A program made the position numbers and the translations under genes. The notes beneath the pieces are model-generated. The model saw nothing but the letters and a program-made list of their open reading frames with translations. It made no database searches and was not told the origin of the DNA. 64,000 nucleotides of DNA from Pseudomonas sp. BGr12. Its GTDB lineage: Bacteria; Pseudomonadota; Gammaproteobacteria; Pseudomonadales; Pseudomonadaceae. Every line of letters starts with the position of its first letter. Within the stretch, counting starts at the first letter, position 1. The stretch lies in contig NZ_JALRNF010000035.1 of assembly GCF_030272895.1 (NCBI RefSeq), forward strand, positions 12,428 to 76,427, given 5' to 3'. Shown in pieces: positions 12,020 to 22,785 of this stretch.

Positions 12020-12853
12020 TCAGAGTTTCATGATCAGCATGCCGATCAGCACCAGGGCACAAGCTAAGAGCCTGGGCCCGCCAAAAGGTTCTTTGAGGTA
12101 GCGCATGCCGAACAGCACCACCAGTATCACGCTGACTTCCCGCAGCGCCGCCGCCTCGGCCACCGAGCCCAGCTGCATGGCCCAGAGCACCAGTGCATAA
12201 CTGAACAGCACGCAGAAACCTACCGCCAGCCCCAGGCGCCACTGCAAGCGCCAGAACAACACGAAGGGCGCACGCCGGGCGACGCCGGCCAGCAGCGGAA
12301 AGGGCCAGGCGCTGAGCAGCGTCAACCAGACAAGATAGTCCAGGGGTTGCGACCAGAGCCGAATGGCCTGGCCGTCGAACCAGGTGTAACAGCCGATGCA
12401 CAGGCCGATCAGGGCCACCACCGGCAGCATCGACCAGGGCAGCCGGTCGCCACCTCCGCCCTGCCAGAGCAGACAGGCCATGCCACAGGGAATCAGCAGA
12501 ATGCCGATGATCTGCTGGCTGCTCAACGTTTCGCCGGCGAAGGTCAGGGTCAAGGCCAGCACCACCAGCGGTGAAAGGCCGCGCATCAAGGGGTAGACCA
12601 GACCCAGGTCACCCACCCGATAGGCCTGGATCAACAAGAACCGGTACAACTGCTCGAACAGCGCCGAGGCCAGCAGCCAGGGCCACACCTGCGCAGGCGG
12701 GAACTGCACGAAACCGACCATCGCCACCGCGAACACCAGCGCCACCAGGTCCATGCTGGCAATCACCAGCAGGCGCTCGCCGCTGAATTTGATCATGGTA
12801 TTCCAGGTCGCGTGCAGCAGGGCGGCAACCAGAACGAGAGAAGTGGCTAACAC
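12020..12853 (-). CDS. EamA/DMT-family transporter
   Basis: 277 aa from the GTG at 12853, chosen because AAGGA lies 7 nt upstream; a TTG 27 nt earlier has no ribosome site. About ten hydrophobic helices in two EamA-like halves place it in the drug/metabolite transporter superfamily, inner-membrane exporters of small metabolites. The start LHATWNTMIKFSG is typical of the group. The substrate cannot be read from the sequence. The promoter must lie in the 202-nt gap shared with the divergent antiporter gene. Confidence 0.85.
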   Translation of the reverse strand: MLATSLVLVAALLHATWNTMIKFSGERLLVIASMDLVALVFAVAMVGFVQFPPAQVWPWLLASALFEQLYRFLLIQAYRVGDLGLVYPLMRGLSPLVVLALTLTFAGETLSSQQIIGILLIPCGMACLLWQGGGGDRLPWSMLPVVALIGLCIGCYTWFDGQAIRLWSQPLDYLVWLTLLSAWPFPLLAGVARRAPFVLFWRLQWRLGLAVGFCVLFSYALVLWAMQLGSVAEAAALREVSVILVVLFGMRYLKEPFGGPRLLACALVLIGMLIMKL

Positions 12854-13030
12854 GCGAAGGTCCTTGGCAGTGCAGTTCAAGTCATCTGTGACTGGCCGCT
12901 ATCTAAGCACATTCGAGTGCCCTGGAAACGAAATCCACACAACGTGGTCAACGCATGCAGCCAAAAACTGTGCCCCCAGGCCATCGGCAGGTCATCAAAG
13001 CCCTGCCCGATGGAATCGGGCGCCCAATCG

Positions 13031-13042
13031 CCCCCCCCCCCC
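13031..13042. repeat. C12 homopolymer upstream of antiporter gene
   Basis: Twelve consecutive Cs end 13 nt before the ATG of the antiporter gene and 3 nt before its AGGA ribosome site. Such tracts can slip during replication. Here it would change the length of the leader rather than the reading frame. Confidence 0.8.
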
Positions 13043-13055
13043 TACAGGACCTGGA

Positions 13056-14291
13056 ATGCTTGAGCTTGTTGCTGCGTTTATCTGTCTGACGACACTCCTT
13101 ACTTACCTGAACTACCGCTTCATCGGCCTGCCGCCCACCATCGGCGTCATGGTCACCGCACTGCTGTTCTCCCTGTTGCTGCAAGGCCTGAGCGTCATCG
13201 GCTATCCGGGACTGGAAGAGCGCGTGCAAGGCCTGATGGGCCAGATCGACTTCAATGACCTGCTGATGCACTGGATGCTGTCGTTCCTGCTGTTCGCCGG
13301 CGCCCTGCACGTCAACCTCGCCGACCTGCGCAGCTACCGCTGGCCGATCGGCCTGCTGGCTACCGTCGGCGTACTGATCGCCACCGTGGTGATCGGTTTT
13401 CTCGCGCACTGGATCTTCGCCCTGTTCGGCTGGCACGTCAGCCTGCTCTACTGCCTGCTGTTCGGCGCCCTGATCTCGCCGACCGACCCGATTGCAGTTC
13501 TCGGCGCCCTGCGCACCGCCAATGCCTCCAAGCCACTGAAAACCACCATCGTCGGCGAGTCGCTGTTCAATGACGGCACGGCGGTAGTGGTGTTCACCGT
13601 GCTGCTGGGCATCGCCCAGCTGGGCGAGACGCCGAGCCTGGGCGAAACCGCGATCCTGTTCGCCCGCGAAGCCATTGGCGGCGCGCTGTTCGGTGGCCTG
13701 ATCGGCTACATCACCTACCGCATGATCAAAAGCATCGAGCAGTACCAGGTCGAGGTCATGCTGACCCTGGCCCTGGTCATCGGCGGTTCGGCCATGGCCT
13801 ACGAGCTGCATGTGTCGGCACCGATCGCCATGGTGGTGGCGGGCCTGATCATCGGCAATATGGGCCGTAACCTGGCGATGAACGAAATGACCCGGCGCTA
13901 CCTGGACGGCTTCTGGGAACTGATCGACGACATGCTCAACGCCCTGCTGTTCGCCCTGATCGGTCTTGAGCTGTTGCTGCTGCCATTCTCCTGGATGCAC
14001 CTGGCGGCGGCCGGCCTGCTGGCCGTGGCGATCCTGCTGTCGCGGCTGCTGACCGTGGCCCCGGCCATCGTCCTGCTGCGCCGCTGGCGCACGGTGCCGC
14101 GCGGGACCGTGCGGGTCCTGACCTGGGGTGGCTTGCGTGGCGGGGTGTCGGTGGCACTGGCGCTGTCGCTGCCGACCGGCACCGAACGCGACCTGCTGCT
14201 GAGCATCACCTACATCGTGGTGCTGTCGTCGATCCTGTTGCAGGGGTTGACGATCGGGCGGGTGGTTCGCGGAGTAACCGAACAACCTTGA
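13056..14291 (+). CDS. CPA1-family Na+/H+ antiporter (NhaP/YjcE type)
   Basis: 411 aa from the ATG at 13056, with AGGA 6 nt upstream; an upstream in-frame extension is non-homologous. About twelve membrane helices. The CPA1 signatures SPTDPIAVLGALR and GESLFNDGTAVVVFTVLLG carry the acidic residues expected for cation binding, and LTWGGLRGGVSVALALSLP lies near the C-terminus. It exchanges Na+ or K+ for protons at the inner membrane in pH and salt homeostasis. It lacks the long C-terminal cytoplasmic domain of YjcE-type proteins. Confidence 0.93.
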   Translation: MLELVAAFICLTTLLTYLNYRFIGLPPTIGVMVTALLFSLLLQGLSVIGYPGLEERVQGLMGQIDFNDLLMHWMLSFLLFAGALHVNLADLRSYRWPIGLLATVGVLIATVVIGFLAHWIFALFGWHVSLLYCLLFGALISPTDPIAVLGALRTANASKPLKTTIVGESLFNDGTAVVVFTVLLGIAQLGETPSLGETAILFAREAIGGALFGGLIGYITYRMIKSIEQYQVEVMLTLALVIGGSAMAYELHVSAPIAMVVAGLIIGNMGRNLAMNEMTRRYLDGFWELIDDMLNALLFALIGLELLLLPFSWMHLAAAGLLAVAILLSRLLTVAPAIVLLRRWRTVPRGTVRVLTWGGLRGGVSVALALSLPTGTERDLLLSITYIVVLSSILLQGLTIGRVVRGVTEQP

Positions 14292-14299
14292 GGGCCCTG

Positions 14300-14352
14300 T
14301 CGCGGGGCAAGCCCGCTCCCACAACACGGTGGGAGCGGGCTTGCCCCGCGAT
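14300..14352. repeat. REP pair (inverted)
   Basis: Two inverted copies of the GGGAGCGGGCTTGCCCCGCGA element (14300-14322 and 14329-14351) with a 6-nt loop form a 23-bp perfect stem between the convergent antiporter and thioesterase genes. It probably protects mRNA 3' ends or terminates transcription. Confidence 0.92.
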
Positions 14353-14356
14353 GCTG

Positions 14357-14755
14357 TTACTCCACCGGCGTATCGAACTGATCCTTGATGTACTTGATCT
14401 CGGTGCGCCCGTGCGCTGCCGGCAAGCCATCCTCACCCAGGTTGACGAAGACCATGCGGTCGACGGTCAGGATGCTCTTGCGGGTGATCTTGTTGCGCAC
14501 TTCGCACTTGAGGGTGATGGAGGTGCGGCCGAACTCGGTGGCGGTGATGCCCAGCTCGATGATGTCGCCCTGGCGCGAGGCGCTGACGAAGTTGATCTCC
14601 GAGATGTACTTGGTGACCACACGCTGGTTGCCCAGCTGGACGATCGCGTAGATCGCCGCCTCCTCGTCGATCCAGCGCAGCAGGCTGCCGCCGAACAGGG
14701 TGCCGTTGGGGTTGAGGTCTTCGGGCTTGACCCATTTGCGGGTGTGGAAATTCAT
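14357..14755 (-). CDS. acyl-CoA thioesterase, hotdog fold (YciA-like)
   Basis: 132 aa from the ATG at 14755, with CAGGAG 5 nt upstream. The hotdog-fold helix is visible as NPNGTLFGGSLLRWIDEEAA, with the Asp/Glu region used for catalysis, followed by the strand ISEINFVSASRQGDIIELG. This fits the YciA/BFIT class of acyl-CoA thioesterases that hydrolyse fatty acyl-CoAs in the cytosol. Divergent from ahcY; no operon partner. Confidence 0.88.
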   Translation of the reverse strand: MNFHTRKWVKPEDLNPNGTLFGGSLLRWIDEEAAIYAIVQLGNQRVVTKYISEINFVSASRQGDIIELGITATEFGRTSITLKCEVRNKITRKSILTVDRMVFVNLGEDGLPAAHGRTEIKYIKDQFDTPVE

Positions 14756-14860
14756 GTCTACTCCTGACCATCTTGCCAATCGATGCCAGTAATGATGGCA
14801 GAGCCCGCCCCGCCCCTCCATTGAACATCGACTATGGTCTCGATTAATCGACAGAAAACC

Positions 14861-14889
14861 TTGGGCAGTGGCGCGCACGCGGCTATAAT
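14861..14889 (+). promoter_or_regulatory. sigma-70 type promoter of ahcY
   Basis: TTGGGC (14861-14866) and a perfect TATAAT (14884-14889) are separated by 17 nt, the ideal spacing. The predicted transcription start near 14896 would place the whole SAH riboswitch in the 5' leader of ahcY. Confidence 0.8.
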
Positions 14890-14923
14890 CGCCCTCGCTT
14901 CAAAAACGGTCATCTGCACTTGA

Positions 14924-16474
<1,551 letters not shown>

Positions 16475-16480
16475 TGGGCC

Positions 16481-16517
16481 AAAGCCGGTGTCGCTGCAAA
16501 GCGTCACCGGCTTTTTT
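16481..16517 (+). terminator. rho-independent terminator after ahcY
   Basis: GCCGGTG (16484-16490) pairs with CACCGGC (16505-16511), followed by six Ts. It lies within 40 nt of the ahcY stop, so metF transcription is at least partly separate or depends on read-through. Confidence 0.9.
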
Positions 16518-16570
16518 CTGTAAGCCAGCCTTGCCGCTGGCCTGCTCGATCGGTTTACCAGGATTTCGCC

Positions 16571-17416
16571 ATGTCTCAGGAACGCCGTTACAGCTTCGAG
16601 TTCTTCCCGACCAAGACCGATGCTGGACATGAAAAACTGATTGCCACTGCCCGCCAGCTGGCTACCTACAACCCGGATTTCTTCTCCTGCACCTACGGTG
16701 CCGGTGGCTCGACCCGCGACCGCACGCTGAACACCGTGCTGCAGCTGGAGAGTGAAGTGAAGATCCCTGCCGCTCCGCACCTGTCGTGTGTCGGTGACAG
16801 CAAGGACGACCTGCGCACCCTGCTGACCCAGTACAAGGCAGCCGGCATCCAGCGCATCGTCGCCCTGCGCGGCGACCTGCCGTCGGGCATGGGCATGGCC
16901 AGCGGCGAGCTGCGCTACGCCAACGAACTGGTCGAGTTCATCCGCCAGGAAAGCGGTGATCACTTCCACATCGAAATCGCTGCCTACCCGGAGATGCACC
17001 CCCAGGCGCGCAATTTCGAAGATGACCTGAAGAACTTCGTGCGCAAGGCCAATGCCGGTGCCAACAGCGCCATCACCCAGTACTTCTTCAACGCCGACAG
17101 CTACTTCTACTTCGTCGAGCGCGTGCAGCAGCTGGGCGTGGACATGCCGGTGGTGCCGGGGATCATGCCGATCACCAACTACAGCAAGCTGGCGCGCTTC
17201 TCCGACGCCTGCGGCGCCGAGATCCCTCGCTGGATCCGCAAGCAGTTGGAAGCCTACGGCGACGATACCCAGAGCATCCAGGCCTTCGGCGAAGAGGTCA
17301 TCACCCGCATGTGCGAACAGCTGCTGCAAGGCGGCGCGCCAGGGTTGCACTTCTACACCCTGAACCAGGCTGACCCGAGCCTGGCGATCTGGAACAACCT
17401 CAAGTTGCCCCGCTGA
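16571..17416 (+). CDS. metF: 5,10-methylenetetrahydrofolate reductase
   Basis: 281 aa, full length for MetF, the flavoprotein that reduces methylene-THF to methyl-THF for methionine synthesis. The beta/alpha barrel starts with YSFEFFPTKTD and carries FFSCTYGAGGSTRDRT and LRGDLPSGMG; C-terminal FYTLNQA is also typical. ATG at 16571. Together with metK and ahcY it completes much of the methyl cycle in this region; methionine synthase is not in the window. Confidence 0.98.
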   Translation: MSQERRYSFEFFPTKTDAGHEKLIATARQLATYNPDFFSCTYGAGGSTRDRTLNTVLQLESEVKIPAAPHLSCVGDSKDDLRTLLTQYKAAGIQRIVALRGDLPSGMGMASGELRYANELVEFIRQESGDHFHIEIAAYPEMHPQARNFEDDLKNFVRKANAGANSAITQYFFNADSYFYFVERVQQLGVDMPVVPGIMPITNYSKLARFSDACGAEIPRWIRKQLEAYGDDTQSIQAFGEEVITRMCEQLLQGGAPGLHFYTLNQADPSLAIWNNLKLPR

Positions 17417-17459
17417 TCGTTTTATTACACCGCTAGTAACAATTGCTGCAGAATGTTGT

Positions 17460-17487
17460 AAAGGTCTTGGCTTAGGCTAAGGCCTTT
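17460..17487 (+). other. hairpin downstream of metF
   Basis: AAAGGTCTT (17460-17468) can pair with AAGGCCTTT (17479-17487), including one G-U pair. There is no T-run beyond the stem's own Ts, so termination is only possible, not shown. Confidence 0.4.
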
Positions 17488-17521
17488 CTGCACTCTTGAA
17501 CTGACGGATTTTCCTGCTTCC

Positions 17522-18604
17522 ATGCCTCAAGGCCATAGCTCCGCCCGCCCGCAACTCGTTTACCTGGTCTTCGGGCCCGACACCTATCACCAGGAAGCAC
17601 AGTTCAGCATCGTCAGCGCCCTTGCCCAGCTGCGCAAGACGCCAGGCGAATCCCTGGACATCCAGGTCTACAGCGATAACCCCGAGCCCTACCGGCACCT
17701 TCCGGTCACCGTCCACCCGCTCGATGCCGCCACCCGCGAAGCCTGGAACCAGCCCCACGGCTACCATTTCCGCAGCAAGCATGTGGTCCTGCGCCAGGTA
17801 CTGGCCAAGGCACCGATGGCGGTACTCATCGACACCGACACCTTCTTCCACCAGTCCCCCCTGGAACTGTTCCGCCGGGTCGCGCCGGGCACGCTGCTAT
17901 GCAATGCCATCGGCGCCACATTTGGCGCCGACAAGCAGTGCCCGCTGTTCCAGTCCCTCGCCCCCCTGCTTGAAGCCCGCGGCCTGGCCGACCGGCAGAT
18001 GCCCCTGCTCAATTCCGGGGTGATCGGCCTGATGCAGGAAGATGCGGCGCTGCTCGATCAGTCCATTGCCCTGATGGACGAGTACTACCCTCATGCCAGG
18101 GGCGCCTACACCCTGGAGGAGTTCTGCCTGGGCGTGGCCGCCTACCGGCGCATGCACGTCAACCAGTGCACCGACCTGATCCACCACTACTGGAGCCGCA
18201 AGCAGCTGTTCCGGGCCAAGGTCCAGGCCTGGCTGGCCAAGCACCAGCACGCACCGTTGAGCGGCCAGGCACTGGAAGACGTGGTCCGGGTCAACGCCCA
18301 GTTGCCCAAGCCACCCGCCCTGCAGCGCCTGGGCTACAAGGCACTGAGCCTGACCCTGCCTGCCGAGCAGCGCCAATTCCTGCGCGAGCTGATGTACGGC
18401 TGCTACAACTACCCCAACGAGTTCGACCGCGCCTGCGCCTCGGCCTGGTGGGACAAGGCACTGGACAACGCCAACGCCCGGCATTCGCGCCCGTTGTGCA
18501 ACGACAAGCTCAAGCAATGGTTCGAGCGACCCGGCATGCGCCTGAGCCTGGGCCGCAAGCACCGCCTGGTACGCGATTCGCTGTTAAAGCGATCACAACG
18601 CTGA
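17522..18604 (+). CDS. putative GT-A-fold glycosyltransferase-like protein
   Basis: 360 aa, no signal peptide or membrane segment. Residues ~10-180 alternate strands and helices (LVYLVFGPDTYHQEAQFSI, later MAVLIDTDTFFHQSP), and DTDTFF resembles the metal-binding DxD of nucleotide-sugar transferases. A second stretch, MPLLNSGVIGLM, is like the acceptor-side NSG loop of such folds. The C-terminal third is helical, with conserved-looking YNYPNEFDRACASAWWDKA. I cannot assign a donor or acceptor. No neighbouring polysaccharide cluster is present, so the role is unknown. Confidence 0.6.
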   Translation: MPQGHSSARPQLVYLVFGPDTYHQEAQFSIVSALAQLRKTPGESLDIQVYSDNPEPYRHLPVTVHPLDAATREAWNQPHGYHFRSKHVVLRQVLAKAPMAVLIDTDTFFHQSPLELFRRVAPGTLLCNAIGATFGADKQCPLFQSLAPLLEARGLADRQMPLLNSGVIGLMQEDAALLDQSIALMDEYYPHARGAYTLEEFCLGVAAYRRMHVNQCTDLIHHYWSRKQLFRAKVQAWLAKHQHAPLSGQALEDVVRVNAQLPKPPALQRLGYKALSLTLPAEQRQFLRELMYGCYNYPNEFDRACASAWWDKALDNANARHSRPLCNDKLKQWFERPGMRLSLGRKHRLVRDSLLKRSQR

Positions 18605-18669
18605 ATACCTGGCCAGAGCAATGCGCACGTCTACTAGCCATAGCCGTGCGCACGACGTAATCTCCAGCC

Positions 18670-19455
18670 ATGCCCGACTTCACCCGCCTGATCACCGCGC
18701 TGTTCCTCACTTGCCTGAGCGCCCTGGCCCATGGCGAGAAGCTGCGTATCGTCACCGAACCCTGGGCCCCCTACGTGTACCTGGAAGACGGTCAGGCCAA
18801 GGGCATCGACTACGAGGTCACCGCCGAAGTCTTCAAACGCCTGGGTGTCGAGGTCGAATGGCAGTTCCTGCCCTGGAAGCGTTGCCTGGCCATGGTCGAA
18901 CAGGGCCTGGCAGATGGTGTCCTGGATATCTTCCAGACCGAACAGCGCGACAGCCAGCTCTACTATCCCAGCGAACCGCTGTCGGTCGTCGAGTTCGTGC
19001 TGTTCTACGCAAATGCCAGGCCCCATGCGGCAAACAACCTGGAAGACCTGCGCGGCCTGACGGTCGGCACCTCCCCCGGCTACACCTATGGCGCGGCCTT
19101 CAGCGAGTCGCCACTGTTCACCCGCGAGCCCGCCCCTACGCACGAAGCCAACTTCGGCAAGCTGCAGCGCGGGCGCATCGACCTGCTGATCACCGATCGC
19201 CGCGTCGGCCGCTACATGATCAAGAGCCTGGGCCTGGAGCAGCAGATCAGCGAGTTGCCGTTGGTGGTCAGCCGCCAGAGCCAGTACCTGGCGGTTCGCC
19301 GCAATGTCGGCATGGACCTGCTGTCGCAACGCTTTGCCGCGGAGCTGCGCCGTTTCAAGCGTGAACCCGCCTATGCCGCCCTCAATGCCCGCTATATGGG
19401 CAGCGGCGAGCACTTTCGGACCGCCGTTGAGCAGCAGGAACACAGCACGCCCTGA
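18670..19455 (+). CDS. periplasmic solute-binding protein, family 3 (orphan)
   Basis: 261 aa with a signal peptide (residues 1-~21, ending ALAHG). The mature part follows the SBP_bac_3 pattern, beginning KLRIVTEPWAPYVYLEDGQAKGIDYEV and continuing with LADGVLDIFQTEQRD and LRGLTVGTSPGYTYG. Such proteins bind amino acids or related solutes for ABC importers, but no permease or ATPase gene adjoins it. It may serve a transporter encoded elsewhere or act as a binding protein for a sensor. The ligand cannot be assigned. Confidence 0.85.
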   Translation: MPDFTRLITALFLTCLSALAHGEKLRIVTEPWAPYVYLEDGQAKGIDYEVTAEVFKRLGVEVEWQFLPWKRCLAMVEQGLADGVLDIFQTEQRDSQLYYPSEPLSVVEFVLFYANARPHAANNLEDLRGLTVGTSPGYTYGAAFSESPLFTREPAPTHEANFGKLQRGRIDLLITDRRVGRYMIKSLGLEQQISELPLVVSRQSQYLAVRRNVGMDLLSQRFAAELRRFKREPAYAALNARYMGSGEHFRTAVEQQEHSTP

Positions 19456-19461
19456 TTGCTC

Positions 19462-19470
19462 TGTTATACT
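19462..19470 (+). promoter_or_regulatory. extended -10 promoter candidate for rhlE
   Basis: TGTTATACT is an extended -10 element (TGn plus TATACT at 19465-19470). No good -35 box lies at the usual distance. If used, it gives rhlE a leader of roughly 200 nt. The leader (to 19678) has no coding sequence that I can support. Confidence 0.5.
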
Positions 19471-19678
19471 CGGGCCTTCCCGCCAGGCTTACGCCCGGAC
19501 GCTCGGCCTTGCAAAAGGCATCCCGACCGGCAGGACAGCGCGGCCAAGCGCCCGCCCGCCACACTCGGATGTGCATTGAAGACCCTGCTGGACCGGACGC
19601 GATAGCATCACTCGATGCCCGTCGCGCCAGGCAAGATCATCCCATCGGGCTTAGCCCCCACTAAGAACAGGATTGCTC

Positions 19679-21559
19679 ATGTCCTTTGCTTCCCTCGGTC
19701 TCTCCGAGGCTCTAGTCGGCGCCATCGAGGCAGCCGGCTATACCCAGCCCACTCCGGTGCAACAGCGGGCCATTCCCGCCGTGTTGCAAGGTCGCGACCT
19801 GATGGTCGCCGCCCAGACAGGTACTGGTAAAACCGGCGGTTTCGCCTTGCCGATCCTCGAACGCCTGTTCCCCGGTGGTCACCCGGACAAATCCCAGCGT
19901 CATGGCCCTCGCCAGCCGCGGGTGCTGGTGCTGACCCCGACGCGCGAACTGGCTGCCCAGGTGCATGACAGCTTCAAGGTCTATGCCCGCGACCTGAAAT
20001 TCGTCAGCGCCTGCATCTTCGGCGGTGTCGGCATGAACCCGCAGGTCCAGGCCATGGCCCGTGGCGTCGATGTACTGGTGGCCTGCCCTGGCCGCCTGCT
20101 CGACCTGGCCGGCCAGGGCAGCGTCGATCTGTCCCACGTCGAGACCCTGGTACTGGACGAAGCCGACCGCATGCTCGACATGGGCTTCATCCACGATGTG
20201 AAGAAGGTCCTCGCCCGCCTGCCGGCCAAGCGCCAGAACCTGCTGTTCTCGGCGACCTTCTCCAAGGACATCACCGACCTTGCCGACAAGTTGCTGCACA
20301 ACCCCGAGCGCATCGAGGTCACGCCGCCCAACACCACGGTCGAACGCATCGAGCAGCGCGTCTATCGCCTGCCTGCCAGCCACAAGCGCGCCCTGCTGGC
20401 CCACCTGATCACCATGGGTGCCTGGGAACAGGTACTGGTGTTCACCCGTACCAAGCACGGTGCCAACCGCCTGGCCGAGTACCTGGAAAAGCACGGCCTG
20501 ACCGCTGCCGCGATCCACGGCAACAAGAGCCAGAATGCCCGCACCAAGGCCCTGGCCGACTTCAAGTCCGGCTCCGTGCGCATCCTCGTCGCCACCGACA
20601 TCGCCGCCCGTGGCCTGGACATCGACCAGCTGCCGCACGTGGTCAACTTCGAACTGCCCAACGTCGAAGAAGACTACGTTCACCGTATCGGCCGTACCGG
20701 CCGCGCCGGTCGCTCGGGCGAGGCCATCTCCCTGGTTGCCCCGGACGAAGAGAAGCTGCTCAAGAGTATCGAGCGCGTCACCCGCCAGAAGATCCCGGAC
20801 GGCGACCTGATGGGCTTCGATGCCTCCAAGGTGGAAGCCGAGAAGCCTGAAACCCGCGAACGTCCGCAGAACAATCCGCGCGGTGGCCGTGGCCAGCGTG
20901 CCGATGGCAGCAATGCCAACAACGGCGGGCGCAAGGACAAGGGCAAGGACCAGGGCAAGGAAAAAGGTCGCGACAAGGACAAGGAAAAAACCGCGGAGAA
21001 ATCCGCCGGTGGCCGCCAGGAGCGCAAGCCCCGCGACAAGAAGCCACGCCAGCCCCAGTCGGCCCAGTCCGGCATCCCGCAGGCTCCAGCAGATCGTGAC
21101 CCGGAAGAGTTCCTGGATGACGACGTGGATAACTTCGGCAACCGTGCCGACTACGTCAGCCCGTACCAGAACAAAGGCAACCAGGGCCGCAATCGCCGTC
21201 CAGGTGCCCCTGCGCAAGCAGGTTCCGGTACCGGTGGCCAGCGCAGTGGCGGTGGCCAGGGCCGCAACAACGGTCAGCGCAGCAACGCCGGCGGTTCGGC
21301 CAATGGCGAAAAACGTGGCGGTTCGCGCAGCGGTGGTGGTGGCCAGCAGCGTCGTGATGGCGGCGCCCGCAACGGCCGTTCGTCCCGCGATGAGCGCTCC
21401 AGCGAGCCGGCCGTACGCAACCCGCGTGAAGGTCAGCCACAACCGCGAATCATGCACAAGGAATCGAAGATCGATCGTTTCCCGACTGCAGAACAGCTTG
21501 AGCAACTGCCAAGCCGCCCACGTGGCGAAAAACCTGCACTGCTGACCCGCAATCGCTGA
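19679..21559 (+). CDS. rhlE: DEAD-box ATP-dependent RNA helicase RhlE
   Basis: 626 aa from the ATG at 19679 (AGGA 6 nt upstream). All helicase motifs are visible in residues 1-~375: [45 protein letters not shown] and HRIGRTGR. Residues ~385-626 are a long disordered tail rich in Lys, Arg, Gly, Asn and Gln (RGG-like), as in RhlE proteins with RNA-binding, degradosome-associated tails. It unwinds structured RNA during ribosome assembly and RNA decay, especially in the cold. A perfect palindromic terminator follows. Confidence 0.95.
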   Translation: MSFASLGLSEALVGAIEAAGYTQPTPVQQRAIPAVLQGRDLMVAAQTGTGKTGGFALPILERLFPGGHPDKSQRHGPRQPRVLVLTPTRELAAQVHDSFKVYARDLKFVSACIFGGVGMNPQVQAMARGVDVLVACPGRLLDLAGQGSVDLSHVETLVLDEADRMLDMGFIHDVKKVLARLPAKRQNLLFSATFSKDITDLADKLLHNPERIEVTPPNTTVERIEQRVYRLPASHKRALLAHLITMGAWEQVLVFTRTKHGANRLAEYLEKHGLTAAAIHGNKSQNARTKALADFKSGSVRILVATDIAARGLDIDQLPHVVNFELPNVEEDYVHRIGRTGRAGRSGEAISLVAPDEEKLLKSIERVTRQKIPDGDLMGFDASKVEAEKPETRERPQNNPRGGRGQRADGSNANNGGRKDKGKDQGKEKGRDKDKEKTAEKSAGGRQERKPRDKKPRQPQSAQSGIPQAPADRDPEEFLDDDVDNFGNRADYVSPYQNKGNQGRNRRPGAPAQAGSGTGGQRSGGGQGRNNGQRSNAGGSANGEKRGGSRSGGGGQQRRDGGARNGRSSRDERSSEPAVRNPREGQPQPRIMHKESKIDRFPTAEQLEQLPSRPRGEKPALLTRNR

Positions 21560-21565
21560 TCCGCA

Positions 21566-21613
21566 ATGCACCAACAAAAACGCCGCCCCAAGGGGCGGCG
21601 TTTTTGTTGGTGC
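21566..21613. terminator. bidirectional terminator, 23-bp perfect stem
   Basis: The left arm (21566-21588) and right arm (21591-21613) are exact complements with only AA between them. The core GCCGCCCC/GGGGCGGC is flanked by AAAAAC on the left and GTTTTTG on the right, so it can work in both directions for the convergent rhlE and yceI genes. Confidence 0.92.
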
Positions 21614-21621
21614 AGCAGCGA

Positions 21622-22200
21622 TTACTTCTGCTTGATACCTTCGACCGAAATATCCAGGTCCAGGGTCTGCGAAGAAGCGCCCGGGCCCTTGATGCCGAAA
21701 TCGTTCAGGTTCAGGGTGGTGGTCGCGTTGAAACCAGCGCGCTCGCCGCCCCACGGGTCCTTGCCTTCACCGTTGAAGACGGCCTTGAAGGTGACCGGCT
21801 TGGTCACGCCGTGCATGGTCAGGTCGCCGGTCACGTCTGCGGTTTTCTCGCCGGTCGACTTGACGCTGGTGGAGACGAACTTGGCCATTGGGTACTTCTT
21901 CACGTCGAGGAAGTCTTTGCTGGCGATGTGCTTGTCGCGCTCGGCGTGGTTGGACCACAGGCTGGCGGTCTTCAGGTCGACAGCGATCTTGCTGGCTTCA
22001 GGCTTGGCCGCATCCCAGCTGAAGGAACCATCGAAATCCTTGAAGGTACCGTGGATGAAGCTGTAGCCCAGGTGGCTGATTTTCCAGTCAACGAAGGCAT
22101 GCTGGCCTTCCTTGTCGATCTTGTAGTCTGCCGCCATGGCCTGGCCAGCCGAGAGCATTGCAGTACCGAGCGCCAGAGCGGCAATAGTCTTTTTCAACAT
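21622..22200 (-). CDS. YceI-family periplasmic protein
   Basis: 192 aa with a Sec signal peptide (residues 1-23, ending GQAMA). The mature lipocalin-like barrel starts with [21 protein letters not shown], the normal YceI opening, and continues with [18 protein letters not shown] strands. YceI proteins bind long isoprenoid or amphiphilic molecules; the physiological role is unclear, and some respond to base or osmotic stress. It follows the cytochrome b561 gene by 33 nt and should be cotranscribed, a common pairing. Confidence 0.93.
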   Translation of the reverse strand: MLKKTIAALALGTAMLSAGQAMAADYKIDKEGQHAFVDWKISHLGYSFIHGTFKDFDGSFSWDAAKPEASKIAVDLKTASLWSNHAERDKHIASKDFLDVKKYPMAKFVSTSVKSTGEKTADVTGDLTMHGVTKPVTFKAVFNGEGKDPWGGERAGFNATTTLNLNDFGIKGPGASSQTLDLDISVEGIKQK

Positions 22201-22233
22201 GCGTCTATATCCCTTCGGGTTTGAGGTTGAACA

Positions 22234-22785
22234 TCAAGCATTGCGGCCCAGCATGCGCTTGAGGGTCGCGTCACGGTCGATAAAGTGGTGCTTCAGGGCT
22301 GCCAGGGCGTGAAGACCGGCAAAGATCACCAGGCCCCAGGCCAGGTAGAAATGGATTTCACCGGCAACATCCGCCTGATCGGGCAGGTTGCTCACCAGCG
22401 CCGGCACTTCGAAAAGACCGAACACCGGGATGCCCACGCCATCTGCCGTGGAGATCAGATAACCGGCGATCATCACCGCGAACAGACCGAGGTACAGGGC
22501 ACCATGGCCGGCCTTGGAGGCCATGCGGGTCAGCTTGCCGTGGTTGGGCAACGCTGGCGGTGGCGGACTGATGAACCGCCAGAGCACCCGCACCAGCATC
22601 ACGGCCAGCAACACCAGGCCAATGCTCTTGTGCAGTTCAGGTGCTTCCTTGCGCCACGGGCTGTAGTAGTCCAGTCCCATCATCCACAGGCCCAGCCCGA
22701 ACAGTCCGAAGACGGCCAGGGCCACGCCCCAGTGCATGACGATACTGACCAGGCCATAGCGAGAAGTTGAATTGCGCAGTTGCAT
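22234..22785 (-). CDS. cytochrome b561
   Basis: 183 aa with four membrane helices and His residues in helix 1 (IVMHWGVALAVFGLFGLGL), between helices (ELHKSIGLVLLAVML) and helix 4 (HFYLAWGLVIFAGLHALAALKHHFID), as needed to bind two b hemes. These inner-membrane proteins pass electrons from quinol to periplasmic acceptors such as superoxide. It is the first gene of the unit with yceI. The upstream ~150 nt are AT-rich and should contain the promoter. Confidence 0.92.
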   Translation of the reverse strand: MQLRNSTSRYGLVSIVMHWGVALAVFGLFGLGLWMMGLDYYSPWRKEAPELHKSIGLVLLAVMLVRVLWRFISPPPPALPNHGKLTRMASKAGHGALYLGLFAVMIAGYLISTADGVGIPVFGLFEVPALVSNLPDQADVAGEIHFYLAWGLVIFAGLHALAALKHHFIDRDATLKRMLGRNA

